From: Treponema sp.
Lineage (GTDB): Bacteria > Spirochaetota > Spirochaetia > Treponematales > Breznakiellaceae
Direction: 5' to 3'
Assembly: GCA_009781475.1 (NCBI GenBank)
Contig: WQYB01000003.1
Span: 25,488-89,487 of the forward strand
DNA length: 64,000 nucleotides
Both the position numbers and the translations under genes were made by a program. This document shows positions 38,418 to 47,998 of the stretch, piece by piece. The notes beneath the pieces are model-generated. The model was not told the origin of the DNA and searched no databases. It saw only the letters and a program-made list of their open reading frames with translations. The first letter of the stretch is position 1. Every line of letters starts with the position of its first letter.

Positions 38418-39032
38418 TTAATATTTAAAACTTAATCTCTGTATCGGCGAAGCTCCATATAATTTCACAGCTTCTTTGTGCGCTTTTGTCGGGTAACCCT
38501 TGTGTTTTTCGTAGCCGTATTTGGGATATAATTTTGCCATTTGTTCCATGTAAGTATCACGCTCTGTTTTGGCAAGAATCGAAGCTGCCATTACCTGCGG
38601 CACTTGCGCATCTGCTTTTACCATTGGTGTGCAGGGAAAATTAATATTAGGGACAAATTTTCCATCTACTATAACAGTTGTTAATGATGATAACAGAGAT
38701 TTTGATATAATAATCTTATCTTCTCCGTGTTCCTCCGTGTCCTCCGTGGTAAAATTCTTTTTTTTTATCATTTCTTCAAACGAACGTTTCATTGCCAATA
38801 GACTTGCCTGTAAAATATTTATTTCATCAATTTCTGTATGCGTTGCCCAGCCGATACCAAAAGCAAATGCTTTTTCTAAAATAATATTTCGGATTTCCAT
38901 ACGCTGTACATGATTAAGTTTTTTTGAATCGTTAAGGATTTCAAAAGGAAAATCGTCTTTTAAAATAACCGAAGCGGCGCAGACAGGTCCTGCAAGAGGT
39001 CCCCGTCCTGCTTCGTCAATTCCGCAAAGCAT
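38418..39032 (-). CDS. rnhB: Ribonuclease HII with internal repeat-derived insertion
   Basis: MLCGIDEAGRGPLAGPVCAASVIL; NDSKKL; VDGKFVP; KADAQVPQVMAASILAKTERD. Confidence 0.93.
   Translation of the reverse strand: MLCGIDEAGRGPLAGPVCAASVILKDDFPFEILNDSKKLNHVQRMEIRNIILEKAFAFGIGWATHTEIDEINILQASLLAMKRSFEEMIKKKNFTTEDTEEHGEDKIIISKSLLSSLTTVIVDGKFVPNINFPCTPMVKADAQVPQVMAASILAKTERDTYMEQMAKLYPKYGYEKHKGYPTKAHKEAVKLYGASPIQRLSFKY
38720..38757 (-). repeat. Dispersed repeat inserted in frame in rnhB (translates as NFTTEDTEEHGE)
   Basis: accacggaggacacggaggaacacggagaa on the gene strand; related CACGGAG words also at 13548-13645. Confidence 0.7.
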
Positions 39033-39048
39033 TGTTATATTCCTTTTG

Positions 39049-39657
39049 TCATTTTCCTGTTAATACATTTAAAACATTTTTTAGTTCAGGATCACGTTTG
39101 TAATAATTTTCTTCCAGTTCTTTTTCGGTAAGACCTATCAATTCATGGCTCATGTAGTGTATCCAGGAACTCTCATCATTTAGTGTTGTTTCGTGTTTCC
39201 GACACCAGTAATCCGGCTGGAAAGGAAGCTGAACTTCCTTGTCCGTAAAATATTTATAATCGTGAACAGCGATTTTTAAATCTTTTCGCGGGATTCCCTT
39301 GTCTAAAATTATCTGCGCAAGATGGTTGATAGTTCTGCCTGTATCAAAAATGTCATCGATTAAAAGTACTTTATCTCCCACCCGAAGATAATCAGGCGAA
39401 TATGTCCAGCCGTCAACTTTTACCTGATCCGCTTTTGCGACATCAGTGTAAGAGCGGGCGACAACTGCTGCATAATACACAGGACGCGCTCCTTTATGAA
39501 CGATTTTATAATATTCGCTTATAATATTGCCAAGATACGCTCCGCCGCGAAGGGAAACATAAATCACGTCGGGAATAAATCCCTCATTGTATATACGATG
39601 CGCCAGTTTTAATGCGTTATCACGAACCGTATCAAATTGTAAAAATTCTTTTATCAT
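39049..39657 (-). CDS. Phosphoribosyltransferase-domain protein
   Basis: DVIYVSLRGGAYLGNIISEYY; VLLIDDIFDTGRTINHLAQII. Confidence 0.88.
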   Translation of the reverse strand: MIKEFLQFDTVRDNALKLAHRIYNEGFIPDVIYVSLRGGAYLGNIISEYYKIVHKGARPVYYAAVVARSYTDVAKADQVKVDGWTYSPDYLRVGDKVLLIDDIFDTGRTINHLAQIILDKGIPRKDLKIAVHDYKYFTDKEVQLPFQPDYWCRKHETTLNDESSWIHYMSHELIGLTEKELEENYYKRDPELKNVLNVLTGK

Positions 39658-39658
39658 A

Positions 39659-40285
39659 TTAACCTCCGTTTCTCCTTGAACTATTTTTTAAACCTGTGTT
39701 GAAAAAACCAAAAAAACTGCCGCATAATCCGCCGACAATATGCGCAAAATATGAAATATTGCTGTTTTCTGAACTTAATATCCTGATGATTTGTTCTCCC
39801 ATAAATAAAATTAAAACAAATATGAATGTTAACGGGATCTCTCCTCTTGTAAAATTTGTAAATGACGAAAGAAGAATCATCATAAATACAACACCGGAAG
39901 CGCCCATTAGGGGATTTGGAAAAAATAAAATATTTAATACTCCGGTTACAAGCGCTGTAATAATAATCATAATAAATAAAGAAACAGAGCCGTAATTTTC
40001 TTCCAGCATGGGACCAATTACAAGAATAAAAATCATGTTACTGATCAGATGAGTCCAGCTTCCATGCCCTAAGGTATGGGTTAAAATAGAAATCCAATGA
40101 CTGAAATTCCCGGCATTAAAGGTGCTTCTTCCTTGAACCATAAACCAAAAAATCAATTTTGGAAGAATGGTTTGTGATAAATATAAAACCAGTACACATA
40201 AAAGAGAAAAAGTTAAAACAGCCGGCGCATTATATTTTATTCTCATTATTTTAAACTCACTGTTAATTCGATTTCCACAGGACAA
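39659..40285 (-). CDS. Rhomboid-family intramembrane serine protease
   Basis: HGSWTHLISNMIFILVIGPMLEENYG; LMGASGVVFMM; YFAHIVGGLCGSFFG; start probably an internal ATG (MRIKYNAPAVL). Confidence 0.88.
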   Translation of the reverse strand: MSCGNRINSEFKIMRIKYNAPAVLTFSLLCVLVLYLSQTILPKLIFWFMVQGRSTFNAGNFSHWISILTHTLGHGSWTHLISNMIFILVIGPMLEENYGSVSLFIMIIITALVTGVLNILFFPNPLMGASGVVFMMILLSSFTNFTRGEIPLTFIFVLILFMGEQIIRILSSENSNISYFAHIVGGLCGSFFGFFNTGLKNSSRRNGG

Positions 40286-41025
40286 TGATCGGAACCTTTA
40301 ATTTCGGGTCTTATTATAGAAGATTTTACCTTGGGTAAAAATTCTTTGTTCACACAATTATAATCGATTCTCCATCCGATATTTTTTTCCCGTGCCTGAG
40401 CCATATATGACCACCAGGTATAATGATTAGGCTCGCCGGGATGAAAATGGCGGAATGTATCGACATTACCGGATGCTAAAAATGAATCCATCCAGGCTCG
40501 CTCTTCGGGCAGGTAACCTGCGCTGTTTTCATTGTTTTTTGGGCGCGCTAAATCTATTGGAGTGTGCGCTACATTATAATCGCCGCACAATAAAAAGTGC
40601 TGTCCCTTTTTTACGATTGATTTGCAAAGTTTTAATATCGCATCATTAAAAGCAAGTTTATAACCCAAGCGTTTTCCTTCATCCTGCGAATTGGGAAAGT
40701 ATGCGGCTATCAATGTGAAATTTTTGTATTCAGCGACAAGAACACGCCCTTCTTCGTCAAATTCCGGCTTGCCAAGAAAGCGGACATTTTCAGGTTTTAT
40801 TTTTGTATAAATCGCTACACCCGAATAACCTTTTTTTTTCGCGCTTGCCCAGTACGAAGTGTAAGAAGTATCAGGCGGATTAATAAATTTCGGCGAAAGC
40901 TGCCCGGGTTCGGCTTTTGTTTCGTTAAGGCATAAAATGTCCGGGTTTTCTTCTTTTAGCCATTCAAAAAACCCGCGCTTTTCTACTGCTCGGATACCGT
41001 TAACATTCCAGGTTATAATTCGCAT
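40246..41025 (-). CDS. xth: Exodeoxyribonuclease III
   Basis: MRIITWNVNGIRAVEKRGFFEWL; DILCLNETKA; CGDYNVAHTPIDLA; GWRIDYNCVNKEF; GSDHCPVEIEL. Confidence 0.95.
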   Translation of the reverse strand: MRIITWNVNGIRAVEKRGFFEWLKEENPDILCLNETKAEPGQLSPKFINPPDTSYTSYWASAKKKGYSGVAIYTKIKPENVRFLGKPEFDEEGRVLVAEYKNFTLIAAYFPNSQDEGKRLGYKLAFNDAILKLCKSIVKKGQHFLLCGDYNVAHTPIDLARPKNNENSAGYLPEERAWMDSFLASGNVDTFRHFHPGEPNHYTWWSYMAQAREKNIGWRIDYNCVNKEFLPKVKSSIIRPEIKGSDHCPVEIELTVSLK

Positions 41026-41077
41026 GGTTTATTATATATTGAAAAAATGTTTTTTATAATATCCTATAAAAAGGGAG

Positions 41078-41122
41078 AGGTGACAGCTTTAAGTTGTCAC
41101 CTTTTTTTGGTGTCAGTCACCT
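41078..41122. repeat. REP-like double hairpin (possible terminator) between xth and the DUF4143 ATPase
   Basis: aggtgaca-gctttaagt-tgtcacct + T7 + ggtgtcagtcacc. Confidence 0.7.
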
Positions 41123-41192
41123 TTAGTATTGACAAATTATGGTATTTCGTTTAATATGGAATTAGATTCCAGATTAAACGGAGTAAAAAATA

Positions 41193-42404
41193 ATGCTTGA
41201 AAGGACAATAACAAGGGTTGTAAGGGAGTTTTCAAAAAATTTCAGGGTTTTACTTTTAACAGGACAACGGCAGGTGGGTAAAACCACTTTACTTGAAAAT
41301 CTGGAAAAAGGAAAACGTAAATATGTTACTTTGGATAATCCAAAATTCCGTATGTTGGCCAAAAATGATCCTGAGTTATTTTTGACAGAAAATCCGCCTC
41401 CTGTACTAATTGATGAAGTCCAATATGCGCCTGAACTTTTTCCTTACATCAAGATGTATGTTGACACACATAAAAACCAAAAAGGCGCTTTTTGGCTGAC
41501 GGGTTCGCAAAAATTCAGTTTAATGAAAGGGGTCAGTGAATCATTGGCAGGACGCATTGTCATACTTGAACTTTTGGGATTTTCTTATCGTGAAAAAAAC
41601 AAACTTCCTTACAGCGGCAAGCCTTTCATTCCGGAACTAAAAACCGATGGCAGTTTAAAAAAAATAAATGCAAAAGAAGTATACAAGCATATTTGGCAAG
41701 GGTCTTTGCCGGAACCAATTACTGATAAAAAAATAAATCGTGAAGCTTTTTATTCTTCATATATTCAATCATACATTGAAAGAGATGTCAGGGATTTTTA
41801 TAATATTGAAAAACCTGTTCAATTTTATAATTTCATATCTGCTGTTGCGGCAAGAACCGGAAGTCTTGTTAACTACAGTAATCTTGCGCGTGATATTGGA
41901 ATTGACTTAAAAACCGCGCAAACCTGGATGGGTATTCTTGAACGTTCCGGTTTAGTATATCTTTTACATCCATATTCACCGAATATAACCAATCGGATTA
42001 TTAAAACGCCGAAAGTTTATTTTTTAGATACCGGTTTATGTGCCTATTTATGCCGCTGGGAAACACCGGAAACATTATACTCAGGAGCAATGGATGGAGC
42101 GATTTTAGAAACATGGTGTTTTGCGGAAATAATAAAAAGCTATTGGCATAATGGAGTTGATCCGTTGATATACTTTTACCGTGACACAGATCAAAAAGAA
42201 ATTGATTTTGTAATAGAAAAGAATATGACTTTATATCCAATCGAAGTAAAAAAAACGACAATGCCGTCTCTAAATGATATAAAACATTTTAACATTCTTG
42301 AAAAAATGGGAAAAAAAGTAGGTACTGGAGCCGTTTTATGTCTTGGAAAAGAACGCATGTCAATAAATCGAGATGTAATTTCCATTCCTGTTTTTGATAT
42401 TTAA
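41193..42404 (+). CDS. AAA ATPase with C-terminal DUF4143
   Basis: LLLTGQRQVGKTTLLENLEKGKRKYVTLDNPKFRMLAKNDPELFL; VLIDEVQYAPELFPYIK; IDFVIEKNMTLYPIEVKKT. Confidence 0.95.
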   Translation: MLERTITRVVREFSKNFRVLLLTGQRQVGKTTLLENLEKGKRKYVTLDNPKFRMLAKNDPELFLTENPPPVLIDEVQYAPELFPYIKMYVDTHKNQKGAFWLTGSQKFSLMKGVSESLAGRIVILELLGFSYREKNKLPYSGKPFIPELKTDGSLKKINAKEVYKHIWQGSLPEPITDKKINREAFYSSYIQSYIERDVRDFYNIEKPVQFYNFISAVAARTGSLVNYSNLARDIGIDLKTAQTWMGILERSGLVYLLHPYSPNITNRIIKTPKVYFLDTGLCAYLCRWETPETLYSGAMDGAILETWCFAEIIKSYWHNGVDPLIYFYRDTDQKEIDFVIEKNMTLYPIEVKKTTMPSLNDIKHFNILEKMGKKVGTGAVLCLGKERMSINRDVISIPVFDI

Positions 42405-42470
42405 AGATAATCATGTTTGATGTATGACTGTTTTCTGTTAGCTGTAAAATTATTTTTGTAAAAAACATTT

Positions 42471-43877
42471 TTAAATCACCTTCTTCTCCATCCACTTATT
42501 GCTTAACCAGCGTTTTGTAAAAAAGATACCTCTAAAAAGAAAGTCCGCACCCATTGCAACATATACGGCTACAGGTCCCAATCCAAATGTAAAAGCCAAT
42601 AAAAACGCGGCGCATACCCTTACAAGCCACATTGTGCATGCAGCTACAATCATAACATAATTAGCGTCCCCTGCGGCTTTTAATGCGTTAGGAAGTACAA
42701 ATGACGGACACCAGAATAAAGTTGACGTGATACAGTGGACAGTTAAAAATAGTACGCACATTTTAAACGCTTCTTCGGATAAATTAAAAATACTGACAAT
42801 CGGGTTCATAAAAATAAAAATATTTATATTTATAAAAAGGTACGTTAAATAAGAAAGCAGCATTATCTTTTTTGTGTACCGTTTTGCGGCTGAATAATCT
42901 CCCGCTCCGATACATTGCCCTGCTACAATTAAAAGCCCCATGCCAAAACCGCTGCCAGGCATAAATGCGATAGAATTTATTGTCGCGCTTACAGCGTTAG
43001 CCGCAATTGCGGCGGTTCCGAATATTGTAAAAATTCTTGTAATTAATATTTTACCAATCTGGAACATGGATGATTCAAGACTGCTAGGAATGCCGATTTT
43101 TAAAATACGTTTAATCATGTCCTTATCAAGTTTGATCTTCATTATACCGCTAAGATTTATAATTCTTGTTTTATCCTTCATTAAAAGGTAAATTAATAAA
43201 ACTGCGAGTATTACACGCCCGATAAATGTTGATAATGCGGCTCCAGCCACACCCAGTTTTAAAAGGTAAATAAAAAGCGCGTTCGCTCCAATGTTAAAAA
43301 TGTTTAAAAGGATGACGGCACGCATAGGAACTTTTGAATTTCCCATACTGCGAAACATTGCGGCGGCAGCGGTGTAGATAGCCAAAAAAGGATACGAAAG
43401 AGCAATAAATAAAAAATAAACATCCGCCGATTGCATTACATCTTCTGCGATATTGCCGTAAATAATGGAAAGCATCGGGCGGCGTGTGAATAATGTAAGA
43501 ACCATCAGTATTAACGAAATTATTAAACTTATATAAACAAGCTGCTTTGCGGAGCCGCACGCGTTTTTTTCTTCCTTACGTCCTAAGTACTGGCTTATTA
43601 CGACTGAACCTCCTGTGGCTATTGCATTAAACGCGGTAATAATTAAAAAGTTGATAGTTTCAACAAGTGAAATTCCGGACATCGCATGTTCGCCAACGTA
43701 ACTTACCATTACCATGTTAACGATACTTATCATAACAATAAGGAGTTGTTCGATTATAAGCGGCAAAAATAAAGCAAAGAGCCGTTTATTACTCCAATCT
43801 ACAGGTGTGGGATTTAATGGAGTATCCAGAGGAGAGCTGTGTATCGCTGAAGCGGGATTTACCGGTTGTTCGTTCAA
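42471..43877 (-). CDS. MATE family efflux transporter
   Basis: FALFLPLIIEQLLIVMISIVNMVMVSYVGEHAMSGISLVETIN; AIATGGSVVISQYLG; LIVAGQCIGAGDYSAAKRY. Confidence 0.93.
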   Translation of the reverse strand: MNEQPVNPASAIHSSPLDTPLNPTPVDWSNKRLFALFLPLIIEQLLIVMISIVNMVMVSYVGEHAMSGISLVETINFLIITAFNAIATGGSVVISQYLGRKEEKNACGSAKQLVYISLIISLILMVLTLFTRRPMLSIIYGNIAEDVMQSADVYFLFIALSYPFLAIYTAAAAMFRSMGNSKVPMRAVILLNIFNIGANALFIYLLKLGVAGAALSTFIGRVILAVLLIYLLMKDKTRIINLSGIMKIKLDKDMIKRILKIGIPSSLESSMFQIGKILITRIFTIFGTAAIAANAVSATINSIAFMPGSGFGMGLLIVAGQCIGAGDYSAAKRYTKKIMLLSYLTYLFININIFIFMNPIVSIFNLSEEAFKMCVLFLTVHCITSTLFWCPSFVLPNALKAAGDANYVMIVAACTMWLVRVCAAFLLAFTFGLGPVAVYVAMGADFLFRGIFFTKRWLSNKWMEKKVI

Positions 43878-43939
43878 AATGTCTCCATAGGATAATTATT
43901 TGCTTATCTATGTACTAAATTTGTGTTATATTTAATAGT

Positions 43940-45052
43940 ATGGCAGATTTGTTTGATTATATTAAGTGGAGGGGTGATATTTGTTTTTCAGCTTCTCCGT
44001 TTAACCCTGTAGACAATATAATTCTCTCCCAGCTTTCATACCTTACCTTAGACGGTATTGTTCCAAGCCCAGAAGATAAAACCGGTATAAGTATTGCTTT
44101 AGCCGTCAGGGTTTACAATGAAAGATTAAACAGCAGAGAAGGAATAAAAGTAACTTCGATTTTCAAAGAAGATCCGCAGTTAATAAGCTCCTTAGCTTCT
44201 TCCAGAAGGTTTGGAGACTGCCAGCTTTTCGGTTATGTAAACCAAATTGACACAAATCTTGAAATTCAATTTTCCGCTTTGAGCGTAAATACAAATGATG
44301 GTTTTTGTTTTATAGCTTTTAGGGGAACTGATACTTCATTGGTAGGATGGAAGGAAGACTTTAACATGTGTTTTAAAGATGTTGTTCCTTCTCAGCTTGA
44401 AGCGGTAAAGTATCTTGATAAAATGGCTCCTATGATTAAAGAGGATTTGCGTGTTGGAGGTCATTCAAAAGGCGGCAATCTTGCTATTTATTCCGCTTCA
44501 AATTGCAGTAAAAAAAATCAAAAACGAATTAAAGTAATTTATAATAACGACGCTCCCGGTTTTAACGAAAAATTTATTTCCAGTACAGGTTATTTAGCGG
44601 TAAAAGACAGGATTCAATCCTATGTGCCGCAATCATCGGTTATTGGAATGTTTATGGAACATGGAAAAAGCAACATTATAATAAAAAGCACTGAAAGCGG
44701 TATTATGCAGCATTGCCTTTATTCTTGGGAAGTAACACATAACGATTTGGTTCGCGCGGAAAAATCTACAGTAAGCAGCCGTTTTATTAACAAAACAATC
44801 CGTGAATGGATTAATAGTCATGATAATGCACAGCGTGAACATTTTATTGAAGCTCTCTACCATATATTTAATGAAGCGGATGTTAAATCTACTGTTGATT
44901 TTGAAAATTCATGGTTTTCTTCGGCAGGACGTGTTTTAAAATCTTTAAGCCATGTTGATGAATCGACAAGAAAATTTATAAGAAAAACAATAGCCGGACT
45001 TTTTGTAACAGCAGGGCGTAATTTTGATTCGCTTTTTAAAAATGACGAATAG
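43940..45052 (+). CDS. DUF2974/Mbeg1-like alpha/beta-hydrolase
   Basis: FIAFRGTDTSLVGWKEDFNMCF; RVGGHSKGGNLAIYSA; YNNDAPGFNEKF. Confidence 0.9.
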   Translation: MADLFDYIKWRGDICFSASPFNPVDNIILSQLSYLTLDGIVPSPEDKTGISIALAVRVYNERLNSREGIKVTSIFKEDPQLISSLASSRRFGDCQLFGYVNQIDTNLEIQFSALSVNTNDGFCFIAFRGTDTSLVGWKEDFNMCFKDVVPSQLEAVKYLDKMAPMIKEDLRVGGHSKGGNLAIYSASNCSKKNQKRIKVIYNNDAPGFNEKFISSTGYLAVKDRIQSYVPQSSVIGMFMEHGKSNIIIKSTESGIMQHCLYSWEVTHNDLVRAEKSTVSSRFINKTIREWINSHDNAQREHFIEALYHIFNEADVKSTVDFENSWFSSAGRVLKSLSHVDESTRKFIRKTIAGLFVTAGRNFDSLFKNDE

Positions 45053-45066
45053 GTTTTACATCGATT

Positions 45067-46641
45067 TTACATTAATGGAGCAAATATCCGAAGAACATCC
45101 TGAATAATCCGCTGCAATGCATTGCGGGCGCAGTCTTTTATGGTAATTTCATGAGAACGCGGAAGGGTATTTAAAAAATCTTTTTTAATTTCTGTTACAG
45201 TATCGCTTGCATAGATTAATACACCGCATTCAAAGTGAAGGTACAGGCTTCTGAAATCAAGGTTTGTAGTTCCTACTGTCGCTACTTTATCATCGGAAAT
45301 AAATGTTTTTCCGTGATTAAATCCCGATGTGTATTCATAAACTTTTACTCCGGCTTGAATTAAACGGCGGTAATATGAACGTGATGTAATCGCTACTATC
45401 CATTTATCCCATCTGTGAGGTGTAATTATGCGGACATCAACTCCGCTTTTAGCTGCAAGGGTAAGCGCGGATAAAAGATTATCATCTACAATCAGATAAG
45501 GCGTATTAATATATACATAATTTCTTGCCTGATTTATTATCTGGATATATACATGTTCTCCGACATTTTCAGGATCTACAGGGCTGTCTGCATAAGGCTG
45601 AACATATCCCCATGATTCATAACCTTCGATTACGCCGCTTGCTGTATGTTCAATAATATTATCCCGCCACGGAAAAAATGAAGTATAATCGTCTTTAATT
45701 TTAAAACCAAGGTTCCACATTTGCAGAAAAATTAAAGTTAAAGACCATGCTCCGTCTCCTTCGATCATTATAGCTGCATCTTTCCAGTGGCCAAATCTTT
45801 CTACTACATTAATATATTCATCGGCGATGTTTAATCCGCCTGTGAAAGCTACTTTGCCGTCTATTGAAATAATTTTTCTGTGGTCTCTGTTATTTTGCAA
45901 TGAAGAAATAATCGGTTTAAACCTGTTAAAGACATAACTTTTTATCCCTTTTTTTCTTAATTGTTTTTGAAAATCTGAAGGTAGAGTGAGAAAGCAGCCA
46001 AGATCATCATACATAATTCTTATATCCAAACCAGCTGCGGCTTTTTTCTCCAGTGTCTTTAATATAAAATCGAGCATGTGCCCTTCTTTTATAATAAAAA
46101 ATTCCAGAAAAATATATTTCTTTGCTTTTTCCAGTTCTTCTAAAACATTATAAAAAAAAGATTCGCCTGACGGAAAATAAACTTGTCTTGTATTGCCGTA
46201 AACGGGAAAACCTGCATATTCCTGTAAATAATGTGCCTGTGTTTTAAATTCAGGATGAATATTTATTAATTCATCAAGACGGTTGCCGGGCATAAAAAAC
46301 GCTTTCTGAGTGTCTCTTATGTTGCGGTTCAAAGCACGTCTGAGTTTTTTTGGATTAGACCAGAAGTTCAGCATTATATAAAGTATTCCGCCGAAGAAGG
46401 GAAATAATAAAATTAAAAATATCCATGTAAGTTTGTAACCTGGTTTTTCATGTTTATTAATTATTGAAATACAAACAATGGTACTTATAAAACCAAGAAC
46501 AAGATATGAGTATCTTAAATAAATCCCGGTTCCTGCTATTAAAGAAATTATAATTGCAATTTGTATCAGTAAAGATATTATTACCAGCGCTTTTCTTCTA
46601 AGGAGTACATTCAGCCACTTTTTGGTTTTTTTTACCGGCAT
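45067..46641 (-). CDS. cls: Cardiolipin synthase
   Basis: Two PLD motifs: NRDHRKIISIDGKVAFTGGLN and FNHGKTFISDDKVATVGTTNLD; N-terminal TMs. Confidence 0.93.
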   Translation of the reverse strand: MPVKKTKKWLNVLLRRKALVIISLLIQIAIIISLIAGTGIYLRYSYLVLGFISTIVCISIINKHEKPGYKLTWIFLILLFPFFGGILYIMLNFWSNPKKLRRALNRNIRDTQKAFFMPGNRLDELINIHPEFKTQAHYLQEYAGFPVYGNTRQVYFPSGESFFYNVLEELEKAKKYIFLEFFIIKEGHMLDFILKTLEKKAAAGLDIRIMYDDLGCFLTLPSDFQKQLRKKGIKSYVFNRFKPIISSLQNNRDHRKIISIDGKVAFTGGLNIADEYINVVERFGHWKDAAIMIEGDGAWSLTLIFLQMWNLGFKIKDDYTSFFPWRDNIIEHTASGVIEGYESWGYVQPYADSPVDPENVGEHVYIQIINQARNYVYINTPYLIVDDNLLSALTLAAKSGVDVRIITPHRWDKWIVAITSRSYYRRLIQAGVKVYEYTSGFNHGKTFISDDKVATVGTTNLDFRSLYLHFECGVLIYASDTVTEIKKDFLNTLPRSHEITIKDCARNALQRIIQDVLRIFAPLM

Positions 46642-46660
46642 TTATTATTGTCCTAATAAA

Positions 46661-47329
46661 TTAAATTGGCCATTTTCCTGCACCTTGCCGCAAGACTTTT
46701 ATTTCATCTGCGCACATGTCTAAAATTGTAGAAAAAATGCGCTCTCTTTCTTCGCCGCTGTCAAGAATTAAGTCCAGTCCTTCTATGTCATCAAGTTCCC
46801 AGCCGCTTTCAAAGAGCTGGTCTTCCGGTATCGGCGGCAGTTCTGTTTCTGCATCTTCGCTGTCTTCCATTTCATTGTCGGCGCTTTTTATCATACTTCT
46901 TTTTGCGGTTATCGAATAAAGAGGATGTTTAAGAGTTTCTATCAATTTTACCGGAACAGGATAATCGGGGATACGAACGCCAAGTTCCTGACGGCGGATA
47001 TCAAGAAATTTTTCAGTTCCTGAAAGTGTTTTTAAAATAAAAACATAAGGTCCTGGCGTAAGGCGGTTTATCAATCGAAAGCGCGTATTATCCAATTTAC
47101 AAACTTCTACAAATTGCGAAATGCTTGAACACAATAAAGTAAAATGGCGTTCATCTCTTTCACCTGAAATGCTTCTTAATTTTTTTATTGCGGCAGGAGA
47201 TTTGATCGAACAGACAATACTCCAGCTTGTGTCAGTAGGAAGAGCTAGAAGACCTCCGTCCTGCAGTATCCGTGCTGCGCGGTTTAAAACTCTGTCATCA
47301 ATATTTGACGGGACAATGTATTCAAGCAT
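46661..47329 (-). CDS. L-threonylcarbamoyladenylate synthase-type (Sua5/YciO/YrdC) protein
   Basis: ILQDGGLLALPTDTSWSIVCSIKSPAAIKKLRSISGERDERHFTLLC; GPYVFILK; LGVRIPDYPVPVKLIE. Confidence 0.9.
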   Translation of the reverse strand: MLEYIVPSNIDDRVLNRAARILQDGGLLALPTDTSWSIVCSIKSPAAIKKLRSISGERDERHFTLLCSSISQFVEVCKLDNTRFRLINRLTPGPYVFILKTLSGTEKFLDIRRQELGVRIPDYPVPVKLIETLKHPLYSITAKRSMIKSADNEMEDSEDAETELPPIPEDQLFESGWELDDIEGLDLILDSGEERERIFSTILDMCADEIKVLRQGAGKWPI

Positions 47330-47335
47330 ATCACC

Positions 47336-47782
47336 TCACGGAACCCACATTAATTTATCGGGAGCGGATTCTTTTAAAAAAATATTTTCATATCGCCCGG
47401 AATGTTTTATAGAAGTTTTTTCAGGATTATATGTTTGCATTAAACACCAAATAATATCTTCCATTATATTGGAAGAATGAGTAGTGACATACCGGAACCA
47501 TATTTCTTTTTCTTCCAGTATTTTCCGCACCTGTTCATTGTCTTTGCATAATTCCGGATCTGTTACCCGCCGTATTTCGCTTCGCAGTCCTCCGTAAATT
47601 GTTTTTTCTACAAAGAAAAGGCGCAAACGGTTTTTTTCATCCATCCAGTATATTTCAAAAATTCCTGCGACTGCCGGGACTTTTGTGATTATTGAATAAC
47701 GGTCAGCTTTGGATAACGGAGACCAATTAACAAAATAATAAATATCCCCATTTTTTTCTGTTGCTTTAATATCATAATTCAT
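47336..47782 (-). CDS. Conserved hypothetical protein
   Basis: 148 aa ORF, adjacent and co-oriented with the Sua5-like gene. Confidence 0.6.
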   Translation of the reverse strand: MNYDIKATEKNGDIYYFVNWSPLSKADRYSIITKVPAVAGIFEIYWMDEKNRLRLFFVEKTIYGGLRSEIRRVTDPELCKDNEQVRKILEEKEIWFRYVTTHSSNIMEDIIWCLMQTYNPEKTSIKHSGRYENIFLKESAPDKLMWVP

Positions 47783-47809
47783 AATTCAATTTAGCATAAA
47801 AATAATACA

Positions 47810-47844
47810 TTTTCCATACATAAATAATAATAGATGTATGAAAA
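47810..47844. promoter_or_regulatory. Imperfect inverted repeat, candidate activator-binding site
   Basis: ttttccatacat ... atgtatgaaaa (one bulge, about 11-bp arms), about 105 bp upstream of the -24 element. Confidence 0.4.
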
Positions 47845-47947
47845 TAGATACACTATCGTAATTTAAAGGGTTTTGCATATCTTGTAAAAATAATGTAATT
47901 CCTTATGTAACATAGAGTTATAATTATTGTTATAGATTATATATGAC

Positions 47948-47964
47948 TTGGCACGTTTATTGCT
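47948..47964 (+). promoter_or_regulatory. Sigma-54 (-24/-12) promoter
   Basis: TTGGCACGTTTATTGCT: TGGCAC-N5-TTGCT with 12-nt GG-to-GC spacing; 35 bp upstream of the ATG at 47999. Confidence 0.75.
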
Positions 47965-47998
47965 ATAAAATAATAACCTATATAGGGCGGAGGGCTAT

